NCBI RefSeq assembly: GCF_030035675.1
Contig: NC_084482.1
Span: 224,112,943 to 224,176,942, forward strand
DNA: 64,000 nucleotides
Direction of reading: 5' to 3'
DNA from: Rhineura floridana
Lineage: Eukaryota; Chordata; Lepidosauria; Squamata; Rhineuridae
The position numbers and the translations under genes were made by a program. A model generated the notes under the pieces. That model was not told the DNA's origin. It made no database searches and saw nothing but the letters and a program-made list of their open reading frames with translations. Shown here piece by piece: positions 1 to 10,290 of this stretch (positions within the stretch are counted from its first letter, which is position 1; the number at the start of each line of letters is the position of its first letter).

Positions 1-903
1 TCCCGCCCTTCCTCCCAAAGGGAGCCCAGAAAACGAGTGCAGAAGAGTGTTAGCCAAGCTTCACACAAGAGGCACCATGAACTTCAACTTACAATGAGTG
101 TCATAGCGGACATTAAGGGCCTTATTATGGGATCGACTTCTCAGGAAAGGGGTCTCCATGTTCTAGCATTCCTCCCTTCACTCAACATTAGTGAATACTC
201 TGTGGAGACTCATACTGGAGTCTGTGCGGAGCATATTTAGCAGGAGGAGGAGAAATGGGCATGCTTCATCAGGGACTGGCTTGTAGGAGAGCCTGGACTT
301 CTCAGTTTAGTTTTCACGCTTTTATCAGTCGCTTTTTACATCACGGAACATAATACAATTTTTGCATGTTTTTTGTTTCTGTTTGTCGGTTCTTGCAGGA
401 AATAGAACTAGATGGCCCACAATCCCTTTTGACTAGTAGCTCAAGCAAAAGACTGACGGGCCTGAGTTCAGTCCTTAGTTTCATTTATTTTATAACTGTT
501 CCATATATCACATTTTTGTCATGATAATGGCTTATGATGTCAGTTCAAAAGCTGCTTGGAAACCTAGGCTAGAAGTAATTCAATATATATCTGTCCAGCC
601 TGGAGCAGGAATGACTGGGGGACCTTAGGGTGAGAAAATGGATGGGCCTAAACCACCTGGGAGGGCAATTGTGAGGTGCAAAGGAAAACCATACCCATTG
701 TAGTGCCCTTGTTGAGATCATATGAGCACTGTGAAGTGTTTTTACCATCATGTGAAGACATACCTGCTCCCCCAGGTTTTCCTTGAATAGTAACATTATT
801 AGTAGATGTTTTCTTAAGAGCATGAACCAGTTTGGTAGTTCTTTCTGTAAATGAAAAGCAGGACAGATGGACATCAGGAAGATATTACTCTTCTTCTTTG
901 CAG
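1..903. other. Non-coding flank upstream of V2R exon
   Basis: No convincing exon is visible. I looked for the short cysteine-rich exon that precedes the membrane exon in V2R genes and did not find it, so it lies outside the window or is lost. The last bases are a pyrimidine-rich tract ending in CAG at 901-903, the acceptor of the next exon. Confidence 0.5.
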
Positions 904-1811
904 ATGCAGATCTTTGCATCAAATGTCCAGAGAGTCAACATCCAAACAAGGACCGAGTTGGATGTGTGCCCAAAATTATCACCTTCCTGGCTTACAAGGA
1001 ACATTTGGGGATCATTCTGGCTTCCTTTGCCCTTTTCTTGTCCTTAATTACAGGCTTCGTTTTAGCAATCTTCATTCAGTACCTAGACACTCCCATAGTC
1101 AAAGCCAACAACCGGGACCTCTCCTACATCCTCCTCGTCTCCCTCCTGCTTTCCTTTTTGTCTTCCTTCCTCTTCATTGGCCGACCAAGGAAAATGACCT
1201 GCCTTCTCCGACAAACAGCCTTCAGCATCATCTTCTCAGTTGCCGTCTCTTCGGTCTTGGCCAAAACCATCACTGTGGTGCTGGCTTTTCTGGCGACAAA
1301 GCCAGGGAACAGAGCGAGGAGATGGCTGGGGAAGGGTCTGGCCAATTCTATTATCATTTCCTGTTCCAGTGTCCAAGTTGTCATCTGCACCATCTGGCTG
1401 GGCATCTCTCCCCCATTCCCAGATTCCGATATGCACTCCCAGCCTGGACACATCATCTTGCAATGTAACGAAGGGTCTGTTGCCATGTTTTATGGTGCCC
1501 TTGGCTACATGGGCTTCCTGGCTGTCATCTGTTTCACGGTGGCTTTCCTAGCCAGAAAGCTGCCTGGGGCCTTCAATGAAGCCAAGCTAATCACCTTCAG
1601 CATGCTGGTCTTCTGCAGTGTTTGGGTCTCCTTTGTGCCCACCTACCTGAGCACGAAGGGGAAATATATGGTAGCCGTGCAGGTCTTCTCCATCTTGGCC
1701 TCCAGTGCTGGCCTTCTGGGCTGCATCTTCATGCCCAAGTGCTACATTATTGTGCTGAGGCCTGATCTAAATACAAAGGCATATTTAACAAAAACAAAAG
1801 CAGAAATCTGA
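904..1811 (+). CDS. Vomeronasal type-2 receptor, terminal 7TM exon
   Basis: Last coding exon of a class C G-protein-coupled receptor of the V2R family, which detects peptide and protein pheromones in vomeronasal sensory neurons and couples to Go. It opens after a TTCTTCTTTGCAG acceptor in phase 2 and reads [17 protein letters not shown], the end of the cysteine-rich linker, followed by seven hydrophobic helices. Family-typical motifs are the [16 protein letters not shown] segment after helix 1, LSYILL in helix 2, CLLRQTAF in helix 3, [12 protein letters not shown] in helix 6 and [12 protein letters not shown] after helix 7. About 302 residues with no stop or frameshift; it ends at TGA in 1809-1811 with a short basic tail, as usual for the family. 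The N-terminal ligand-binding exons would lie to the left, outside the window. The exon looks functional, but an isolated V2R membrane exon can also be a remnant of a dispersed copy. Confidence 0.93.
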
Positions 1812-2072
1812 TTCTTGTTAGACAGATATTCAGAGACATCCCTTAGCAAGTGCAAGGTGAAATCTCTTCTGTGTTCCCAATTATGTGAGACGATTCTGCA
1901 GGAGAAATTGTATCTCTAGCTACATTTCTGGTTCCTGGCATTTAGTGACAAGTACTTCGAATGCAAAAATGCATGGAGAATTATTTGTTCATAAATATTT
2001 TTGCAAAGTAATTAGAGAAGTTAGACAGATACTCTTTCGTAAAACACTGTAGCTCAGATCCAATAATTGATA

Positions 2073-2078
2073 AATAAA
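2073..2078 (+). promoter_or_regulatory. Poly(A) signal AATAAA after the V2R stop
   Basis: AATAAA about 262 bases after the stop codon, in non-repetitive sequence; a plausible 3' end for the receptor mRNA. Confidence 0.5.
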
Positions 2079-2598
2079 ATAGACTAAGGGCTCCTCCAGA
2101 TAATGGGTGACAACAGGATTTTCTGGGCCCAGTATACTCTGTGTAGATTGGGCCCTCTGCTGTACTCAGAAAAAAAATTGCATAAGAGTTGCATGCACTT
2201 TACGTCTTTTGCAAATGTTTACCCTCTTTTGCAAAAGTTGGAGGGCTCCAAAATAAGTCAGGAGTCATACCAAAGTGATAAATTGCCATACACATAGAAT
2301 ATCAACAAGTGAAACTTTCCCCATAATTGTACTGCCATGCTTGGAAAGGCCTACTCTGTTTCATAACTGCCTGCCACCTAGGTGTGATACATAGAAGAGC
2401 CCTTGTCACCTTCAACTCCAACCTTCATTCCGGCAAAGCAGTTGAATTTCATGAGTTGTGAATTACTTATATGACTGCTGGGTTTTCATCTGTTGCTCTT
2501 AGGCTGGCAAAACTACATTCAGCGTGAGACCAGGCCTGGTATTTCAGAAGCAGGGGTTAAACGTAATTGAAGTTTTACAACATGTATGCCTAAATAGA

Positions 2599-2930
2599 GA
2601 GCCAGTGTAGTGGTTAAGGCAGCCTTTTTCAACCAGTGTGCCTCCAGATGTTGTTGGACCACAACTGCCATCAGCCTCAGCCAGCATTGCCAACGGTCAG
2701 GTAAGATGGGAGTTGTGGTCCAACAACATCTGGAGGCACACTGGTTGGGAAAGGCTGGGTTAAGGTGCTGGACTACGACCTGGGAGACCAGAGTTCGAAT
2801 CCCCACACAGCCATGAAGCTCACTGGGTGACCTTGGGCCAGTCACTGCCTCTCAGCCTCATGAAAACCCTCTTCATAGGGTCGCCATAAGTGGGAATCGA
2901 CTTGAAGGCAGTACATTTACATTTATGCAT
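2599..2930 (+). repeat. Sauria-type tRNA SINE split by a MITE
   Basis: The tRNA-like head (GAGCCAGTGTAGTGGTTAAGG, A-box-like) and the B-box-like GGTTCGAATCC-type segment are separated by an insertion at 2620-2757. The 3' tail (GTCGCCATAAGT, AATCGACTTGAAGGCA) matches the Bov-B LINE end, as known for Sauria SINEs mobilised by Bov-B. Confidence 0.85.
2620..2757. mobile_element. hAT-like MITE with 8-bp target duplication
   Basis: A 138-bp near-perfect inverted repeat beginning CAGCCTTTTTCAACCAGTG and ending with its complement. It is flanked on both sides by GGTTAAGG (2612-2619 and 2758-2765), an 8-bp target-site duplication typical of hAT transposons. No coding capacity. Related sequence recurs near 25.65, 34.06, 41.25, 44.13, 45.0 and 55.2 kb. 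Confidence 0.85.
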
Positions 2931-3126
2931 AAACAAATAAATAAATAAATCACAGCAATTCTGATGCTCATGCTGGGATACATTCCAAGTTTTAAATAGT
3001 TGAAAAGCAGGCACTTTATTAATGTGTCATGGTTATTGATACCTCCTAACAGGAGGGTAGCGAGACAGTTTTTAATTGGTGGACAGGGACAAAAATTGGG
3101 CAGGGCAAAGGGTTGGGGCATCAATC

Positions 3127-3276
3127 ACTATAAGGCAGCATCCTATGTTCATAGTCCAGCAGCTGAGCACTTTGCAGGCAGAGGGTCCCAGGTTCAATCC
3201 CCAATGGCAGCATCTCCAGGTCAGGCTGGGTGAGAGTCCTGCCTGAAATCCTGGACAGCCACTGACAGTCAGTGTA
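3127..3276 (+). repeat. tRNA-derived SINE (CR1/L2-tailed type), pieces
   Basis: Contains the tail signature ATAAGGCAGCATCCTATGTTC of one copy, followed by a new head with the B-box-like AGGTTCAATCCC and the body text (CCAGTGTA type) seen in other copies of this family in the window. Confidence 0.6.
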
Positions 3277-3284
3277 TTTATTTC

Positions 3285-3612
3285 ATAGAATCATAGAGTT
3301 GGAAGGGGCCTATAAGGCCATCAAGTCCAACCCCCTGCTCAATGCAGGGATCCAAATCAAATCATTCCCGACAGATGGCCATCCAGCTGCCTCTTCAAGG
3401 CCTCCAGTGTCGGAGAGCCCACTTCCTCTCTAGGTCATTGGTTCCATTGTCGTGTGGCTCTAACAGTTTTTCCTGATGTCCAGTTGAAATCTGGCTTCCT
3501 GCAACTTGAGCGCATTATTCCATGTCCTTCACTCTGGGATGTTTGAGAAGAGATCCCCACCCTCCTCTGTGTGACAACCTTTCATGTACTTGAGTACATG
3601 AAGAGTGCATTT
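3285..3612 (-). repeat. CR1 LINE 3' fragment
   Basis: Starts with the CR1 3' signature ATAGAATCATAGAGTTGGAA, then AAGTCCAACCCCCTGCTCAA, and runs into the degraded 3' end of ORF2 on the minus strand. Confidence 0.8.
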
Positions 3613-3790
3613 ATTTATTTATTACATTTATACCCCGCCTTTCTTTTTCCATGAATCCCAAGGCGGCTCACATATGGTTCCCAGGCAGTTTCCCATCCAG
3701 GCACTGACCAGACCTGACCCTGCTCAGCTTCAGCAGGGTGCTGGGCTCATGTGCCTTCAGACCATAGCCTGGGACAGGGTAGATAAAACT
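3608..3790 (-). repeat. LINE 3' end (L2/CR1-like)
   Basis: ATTTATTTATT tail next to CCCGCC and CCCAAGGCGGCTCACATATG; a second copy of the same end lies near 49.9 kb. Confidence 0.55.
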
Positions 3791-4319
3791 GAGCTAGATG
3801 CAGGGCTTAGTCTATGCTTCTCCTTCCCCCCCCCCCACTGCACAAACAGCCAGCACACTGCTGGCCCTCAAGCTAGTCAAGAAATTAGTCCCACAACATA
3901 CAATTAACAGAAGGTCATGGAGATATTAAAGGAACCAATATTTGTCTTAGTTTCCCATTTCTTTTCTTTTTAAAAAACTACCTGGCTCCTTCTTAAATCC
4001 CATATGCCCAACCACACAGAAACTCCAGATCCTATGCCAGCAATTTATTGGGAACCCAACTCTCTGCTGGAGTCCCTCAGCCTTTCCACCCCCACAGCCC
4101 AGCACAAAACAAATGACCATCAGCTGGGAGGGCAACTGTGCGTCTCTGTCAGATCTGCTGCCAGAGCTGTTACATATATGCGATTCGAAGGAGTACTTCC
4201 CTTTTAAGTGCAAGTGATCCACCATAATGTTCTGTGGGAAAGACTCCAGGAGAGCGAGAGGAAGGCAGGGGAAGATCACCTCCAGCTAGACTACCTCCTC
4301 CCCACCCACCACACGGTGA
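3791..4319. other. Non-coding, no recognised element
   Basis: Unique-looking intergenic sequence with a short C-run near 3827. Short open frames on both strands have no recognisable domain. Confidence 0.4.
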
Positions 4320-4697
4320 TCTACCACACAAGAGTGCAGTCGTCCAGGGTCTCAGGAGGTCTTAGACCCCTTACTTTTTTGGGAGCAGGGTCCCTATGTC
4401 TCCAGGATCTTATGAGCCAATCAGCATGAAAGGGGAGTGTGTTGGCCACTGCAGAGAGTCTTCTAACATGCTTCCATGTCCTTTCCTGCTGATTGGAGCC
4501 AATCAGAGCGAAAGGAGATATGAGAGCCACTGAGAAGACTCTTCACAGTAGTTAACACACTCCCCTTCCATGCTGATTGGCTTCTAGGGAAGCAGTGAGG
4601 AGTGTGGAGGTGACGATGGAGAGCAAGCAAGCGAGTGAGGGGATATGGCATGACTATCATGAGGGGACCCTGCACTTCTGGATTTCCCGCTACACTA
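4320..4697. repeat. Unclassified interspersed repeat R1, copy 1
   Basis: Begins near GTCGTCCAGGGTCTCAGGAG and ends near TTCCCGCTACACTACTG. A clearly related copy lies at 57279-57650. It contains several CCAAT/ATTGG boxes (AGCCAATCAGCATGA, GGAGCCAATCAGAG, CTGATTGG) and no coding frame. It could be a non-autonomous DNA transposon; I could not fix terminal repeats or a target duplication. Confidence 0.55.
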
Positions 4698-5150
4698 CTG
4701 CAACCACGTGGTAACAATACCAATGTGTTTTGATATGGTACTATTTATAATGGGGTTTTTTTTGTTTTTTTAAATGTCATTGGCTATGACTTATAAGCCA
4801 CGTCGGTAGGCTTGAGATCCGGAAAGGTGGGATATAAGTGTGTGCAAAAAGCAAAGGAAAAGACCCTTGTTGCACGCTGCGCAAAAATTCCTGACGCTGC
4901 CTCGGTGCTCCTTAGAACCAACCCCGGCGTGAAGGGGCGGACGAGCGGCGGGCTCGGCATGGTTCGGCTTCCTCCGGCCCAGCTCAGCAAAGGGAAGCCG
5001 AGAGGCTCCCAGCCGCGGGGGAAGAGCCCCGCTGGGCCGCCGACAAGGCGCCCTTCCTTCGGCGAGTGCGGCTCAAGGCCTTCCGTGTCTGCCTACCTGC
5101 TCGCCTGGAGGGCCTGGCACTCTCCGACCCCGACGCTCCCCGGCCCGACG

Positions 5151-5180
5151 CGTGAGAAAATCCTCGGCTCCTTTCCCACG
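5151..5180. promoter_or_regulatory. Inverted pair of RBPJ-like sites in CpG island
   Basis: CGTGAGAA and TTCCCACG face each other with 14 bases between the 7-base cores. Both fit the YGTGDGAA consensus of RBPJ/Su(H). The same arrangement and spacing occur at 60656-60689. Confidence 0.4.
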
Positions 5181-5220
5181 GGGCGGGGCTCCTCCAGGCT
5201 GTTCGCTCTCTCTAGGAATC

Positions 5221-5222
<2 letters not shown>

Positions 5223-5255
<33 letters not shown>
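5223..5255. repeat. (CT)n microsatellite
   Basis: About 16 uninterrupted CT units inside the promoter region, between two inverted copies of CTCTCTAGGAA-type sequence (about 5205 and 5290). Confidence 0.95.
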
Positions 5256-5257
<2 letters not shown>

Positions 5258-5391
5258 GACTCTCTAGGCGGGAAAACTCGCTGCTTGCGTTCCTAGAGAG
5301 GACACGGGGGTGTGGCCCGTGGCCAGTCACTTCCTCTCGCCTCCCCACACCCCCTCGCCTACCCTCCCGCCCCAATTCTTGGAAGGATTTG

Positions 5392-6060
5392 GTGAGTGCA
5401 AAGCGGGGCAGGTGCGCTTGCACCGGAGGGAGAGGCTGCCCCACCGCAGAGGGAGGGGGCTTGGCACAGAGGCACGCGCGCAAGGTCCCAGGGTCGACCC
5501 CCCCCCCCGGCGTGGCAGACAACAGGAGGGCGCAGGCCCAGGAGAAGGAGGCAGGTTTGTGGGCAGCCTTTGTGTGCATTCCGGGCGTGATCGGACTGCC
5601 ACTCCCATCCGCCCAGGCAGCATGGCCCAACGGTCATGGGAATTGGGGTCCAGCAACGTCTTAAGCACACTCGGGTTGCAAAAAAGAAAAAAGAAAAGTT
5701 TGCCAGGCTTCCAGTAATTGTCAGTTTTCTGTCAATTAGAAGCTGCGGGTTGTATCCTGTGCTAGCCCTACCCAGAATAGTCCTATTGAAGTCAGGGAAG
5801 AGTAACTTAGGTCCATTCATTTCAGTGGGCCGTTTCTGAGTGGAACTTAGTAGTACGCAACCATGTGCCAATATTTTATGCCCCCCCCCCCAGTATAAAT
5901 GTATTTTAAAAATCAGAAAGTGGTTTGCAGTCAGGAGGAATTTAAAAAGTCTGGCCTGCAGAGATATTGTCAATAGCTGGCTGTGTTTGAATGAAGCTTT
6001 GTTGAAGAGTTTCTGGATTCAGTTCTGAAATTTGGTGAAGGTATCCAATTTTTTTTTGTA
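5392..6060. other. GC-rich then AT-rich intron, no exon seen
   Basis: First part is the downstream shoulder of the CpG island with C-runs at about 5500 and 5880. No second exon or named repeat recognised. Confidence 0.4.
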
Positions 6061-6061
6061 C

Positions 6062-7480
6062 TTTCATGTAGAAGGATAAACATTTATTTATTTATTATTT
6101 GATTTATATCCTGCCCTTCCTCCCAGCAGCAGCCCAGGGCAGAAACAAAAGCACTAAAAACACTTTAAAACATCATAAAAACAGACTTTAAAATACATTA
6201 AAAAAAAACAACTTTAAAAACATTTTTAAAAAAGCTTCAAACATCTTACTACTACTACTACTGATGCTGATGATGATGATGATGATGATAACAATAAAAC
6301 ATTGCTCAGGATAGGGCATCTTTACATGCAGAAGATCTGAGTTCCAATCTCTGGCATTTATTTTATTTATTTAATTACACTTTTAAACCGCCCTATAGCA
6401 ACAAGCTCTCAGGGCGGTGTACAACAAGATAGAACTGGCATTTCCAGTTCACATCCTGCAGGGAGATGTTGCTGTCCATCAAGCGCATGAACAAATGACC
6501 CAGCAGACAAATTCACAGAAGACCTTTCAGGGAAGGGCCGTAGTTCAGCGGTAGAGAATCTGCCTTACATGCAGAAGGTCCCAAGTTAAGTCACCATTGT
6601 CTCCAGGGACAACATATACCAAATCAAACCATTTGCTTCATCTACCTTAGTGTTATAGTGACTGGAAGTGGCTCTTCGGGGTTTCAGGCAAGGGGTCTCT
6701 GACCCCCCTACCTGGAGATGCTGCTGGAGTTTGAACCTGGGATCTTCTGCATGCAAAGCCATGGCCCCTCCCCCGGCATTCTGTTCTCACAGTGGGCAAC
6801 CAGATTCATTTATTTATTTATTTATTAAATTTATTAGTTGCCCATCTGGCTGGATAACCAGCCACTCTGGGCGACACAGGGACCCTGCTGCCAAAAACAT
6901 ATAATTTGCATTAAAACCTTAAAATTCCAACAATGTCACTAAAACTTAACCCACCCCAAAGGCCTACCTGAAGAGCCAGGTCTTCAGGTTTCATTAAAAC
7001 TTATATCCCACCCTTCCAGTAGGAGCCCAGGGCGGCAAACAAAAACACTAAAAACACTCTGAAACATCTTTAAAACAGACATTAACATATATTCACTAAT
7101 AGGCAAAAAACCTTGCGGTTTAAGAACATACCTATAGCCCACAGCTATTTCTATCAAACTTTAAAAAGCAGGGAAATTGGGCAGCTATAGTGAATGCACC
7201 AAGGGAGCAGGAGACCTGACCTTCTCTCTGAGATATTGAACTGCCCTACAAATTTGTCAGAATGCAAACACAATTTAGGTTGGTCTTTTACAGTCCAATC
7301 CACTTCCTGTGTAGCTTGGAAAAATTTGGTAACATGTGCCTCTAAACGGCAAACATCATAAAAACATATTAAAACAAATCTTTAAAAAATCTCTTTTTAA
7401 AAAGCTGTAAAAACATATTTGAAAAGCAATTCCAATACAGACACAGACTGGGATAAGGTCTCTACTAATATTGGGTGGGT
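6062..7480. repeat. Mosaic of truncated LINE 3' ends and SINE pieces
   Basis: At least three minus-strand LINE 3' UTR ends (ATTTATTTATTT then CCTGCCCTTCCTCCCAGCAG, at about 6081, 6355 and 6807), each followed by A-rich AAAACATCATAAAAACAG text. Parts of a tRNA SINE lie between them (6300-6360, 6533-6780). An ACT/GAT microsatellite lies at 6247-6295. Confidence 0.65.
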
Positions 7481-7726
7481 GGGATTTTATCATTTGTGCC
7501 AGGGTTTATGCTTGTGCAATGGAACTTCCCCCCTCTCCACCCCCACACATCCCCTAAATCTGTTCTGGGGGTTCCTCCAACCCTCTGTAGCAGATTAAGG
7601 GAGCAGAGTGGAGAAGTGTCAGTCCTTGCACTAATGAAGCAAATGCATTTGGATACCTCCCTGAGCCCTTTTACAGCAATAGAAGCAGGTGCAGCCTCTT
7701 TATTAGCACGACCTGTGCTGCGAGAT

Positions 7727-8645
7727 TTATTTATTTATTTATTATCATCATTATTTTTACCCCGTCCTTTTTCCAAAACTGGAACTCACGGTGGCTTCCA
7801 GATAAAAGCACACATATAATTAAAAACATACAAAAGTCTAGATTAAAATCGAATTAAACTATTTACAGTATTAAAACCATTCATATATACAGTTGAAATA
7901 ATTCAAACTCAGTTTAAAATAATACAGTTAGACAATAGCAATGCAGCAGCCTTCAAGCCCTGTCCTTAACAGCTTTCAGTTCCAAAGGCTTGTTGGAATA
8001 AAGTCTTTACCTGCTGACGGAAGGACTGCAAGGAGGGGGCCATTCTTGCCTTCCTAGGAAGGGAATTCCAAAGCCTTGGGGCAGCCACCAAAAAGGCCCT
8101 ATCTTGCGTCCCCACTAGTCGTGCTTGTGAGGACGTGGGTATTGAGAGAAGGGCCTCTCCTGAGGATCTCAGGGCCCGGGCAGGCTCATATAGGGAGATA
8201 TGGTCTGACAGATAGCCTGGACCTAAGCCATATAGGGCTTTATAGGCCATCACCAGCACCTTTGAATTGTGTCTGGAAACAGAGTGGCAACCAGTGGAGC
8301 TTTTGTAACAGGGGAGTCATATAGTCCCTGTAACCAGCCCCAGTTAACATTCTGGCTGCAGCTCATTGCACCAACTGAAGTTTCCGAACAGTCTTCAGAA
8401 GCAGCCCCACGTAGAGCGCGTTACAGTAATCTAAATGGGATGTAACTAAGGCATGTGTTACCATGGCCAGATCAGACGGCTCAAGGAACGGGCACAGTTG
8501 GTTCACTAATTTTAATTGTGCAAAAGCACTCCTGGCCACCGCAGAAACCTGGGCCTCCAAATTTAAAGCTGAGTCCAGGAGCACACCCAAACTGTGAACC
8601 TGTGTCTTCAGGGGGAGTGTAACCCCATCCAGCACAGGCTGATTC
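7727..8645 (-). repeat. L2-clade LINE, 3' part
   Basis: Minus-strand 3' UTR followed upward by ORF2 C-terminal pieces: LDYCNALYVGL (about 8400), YKALYGLGPGYL and APRLWNSLPRKAR (8000-8250). 5'-truncated and broken by stops and shifts; no reverse-transcriptase core remains. Confidence 0.85.
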
Positions 8646-8885
8646 CCTATTCCCTGATTTGCCCTGATGGTTCTCTGCTTAGATCAACCCGACCTTCTTC
8701 AGGAATTTCTTACTGTGAAGGTGTCTCAGGTCTTCCAGAGTCTTTTACAGTGGAGTCCTCAGAGTCAGACCCGTGTGTGTGTCATTGGGTAGCATTGTGT
8801 GAGGAAACAGGAAGGCAGGTGCAGCTTGTAGAAGGAAGAGATATACTAAACACATGAAGGATAAATCTTCCTGTTACCTTTGTAG

Positions 8886-8971
8886 GAAGTGGAAGAGCTC
8901 CGGTGTCGCCTTCTGCATTGTCTCCTCATAAAGGAGAAGAAGAAAAAACAATGACAGTGCAGCCTGCCCAG
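8886..8971 (+). CDS. KRAB-ZNF gene, exon with start codon
   Basis: 86-base exon between a TTACCTTTGTAG acceptor and a CCCAG|GTAAGT donor. ATG at 8951 begins MTVQPAQ, and the exon ends in phase 0, which is what the KRAB-A exon at 11715 needs. This is the usual short leader exon of reptile KRAB-ZNF genes (start codon, a few residues, then KRAB). The frame is open further upstream in the exon, so an earlier start in an unseen exon cannot be ruled out. A counterpart with a similar C-terminal HSAQ lies on the other strand at 50428-50522. Confidence 0.7.
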
Positions 8972-9164
8972 GTAAGTTGGGGGTGGGGATTAGGGTTGCC
9001 AGGTTCCTGGCTTGAGACTGATCCTGTCTCTTTAGGAGAAGAGAAAGTCAGCCAAGTGCAGGTGTTCTTGCAATACTGTAATGGGAAAAACCACAAGGTG
9101 GAATTCTCCCCTCCCCCTGCACAACTTTTAAAGATACAGAAGACCAGTGCCCCTATGGCACAGG

Positions 9165-9262
9165 GAGGGCTGGGAGAGATCCTCTGACTGAACCCTGGAG
9201 AGCCGCTGCCAGTCAGTAAGACGGACCGATGGTCTAACTCAATATAAGGCAACTTTCTGGAA
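9165..9262 (+). repeat. tRNA SINE, 3' part
   Basis: Carries the body and tail of the family (GCTGCCAGTCAGT-type, then CAATATAAGGCAACTTTCTGG). The head is missing. Confidence 0.6.
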
Positions 9263-9605
9263 ACTTTCTGGGGAAATCCATGCAAGACCTTCCTTAGCAG
9301 CAGCATCTGCCCTCCTTTGTGCCCTGTTGGAGACACGTGGACCAGTTTCCACCAGCAGGCAATTTTTTGAAATGCTGAGCATGATGGGGAAGATGCATGA
9401 AGCAAACCTACCCACAGTCCTATCACAGGCTCAGTGCTAGAGCTATATAGGCCAGTGGTGGAGCCTGGCTCTTTGCATGCAGAAGGCCCGAGTTCAGCCT
9501 GTAGTTAAAAGGGAGGGTCAGGTAGCAGGTGTAGGGAAAGACCTTTCTACTTTTCCAGAGACTGTGGTGGTGCTCTGCATGGCCTCTATACCCTTAAAGA
9601 GGAGG

Positions 9606-10290
9606 AGTAGTGTTGTTATGTGCCTTCAAGTCGATCGCGACCTATGGTGACCCTGTGAATCAGCGACCTACAAAAGCATCTGTCTTGAACCGCCCTGTTC
9701 AGATCTTGTAAGTTCAGGTCTGCGGCTTCCTTGATGGAATCAATCCATCTCTTGTTTGGCCTTTCTCTTTTTCTACTCCCTGCTGTTTTTCCCAGCATTA
9801 TTGTCTTTTCTAATGAATCAGGTCTTCTCATGCTGTGTCCAAAGTATGATAACCTCAGTTTCATCATTTTAGGTTCTAGTGATAGTTCTGGTTTAATTTG
9901 TTCTAACACCCAATTATTTGTTTTTTTCCATGGTATGTGCAAAGCTCTCCTCCAACACCACATTTCAAACGAGTTGATTTTTCTCTTATCCGCTTTTTTC
10001 ACTGTCCAACTTTCACATCCATACATAGAGATCGGGAATACTGAATGATCCTGTCTTTAGTGTTCAGTGATACATCTTTGCATTTGAGGACCTTTTCTAG
10101 TTCTCTCATAGCTGCCCTCCCCAGTCCTAGCCTTCTTCTGATTTCTTGACTATTGTCTCCATTTTGCTTAATGACTGTGCCGAGGTATTGATAATCCTTG
10201 ACAAGTTCAATGTCCTCGTTGTCAACTTTAAAGTTACATAAATAATCTGTTGTCCTTACTTTAGTCCTCTTGGCATTCAGCTGTAAGCTG
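9606..10290 (-). repeat. Bov-B (RTE) LINE 3' fragment
   Basis: Minus-strand text encodes the end of Bov-B ORF2: VDNEDIELVKDYQYLGT, SMYGCESWTVKKADKRK, WCWRRALHIPW, YFGHSMRR and RPNKRWIDSIKEA. 5'-truncated; interrupted near 10040. Confidence 0.92.

Larger units (their letters stand above)
4860..5391 (+). promoter_or_regulatory. CpG-island promoter and non-coding exon 1 of the plus-strand KRAB-ZNF gene
   Basis: GC- and CpG-rich block unlike its AT-rich surroundings, with GC boxes (GGGGCGGGGC at about 5180) and no TATA box. A good donor, GGATTTG|GTGAGTGCAAAG, lies at 5391/5392. The same intron start GTGAGTGCAAAG follows the putative exon 1 donor in the CpG island of the minus-strand locus at 60.6 kb, which supports both as first exons of related genes. 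Transcription start unknown. GC-rich sequence continues to about 5620. Confidence 0.6.

Noticed and set aside
5073-5973. Open frames (up to 204 codons) in and after the 5-kb CpG island
   Set aside because: Same reason: GC-driven, overlapping on both strands, containing the CT microsatellite.
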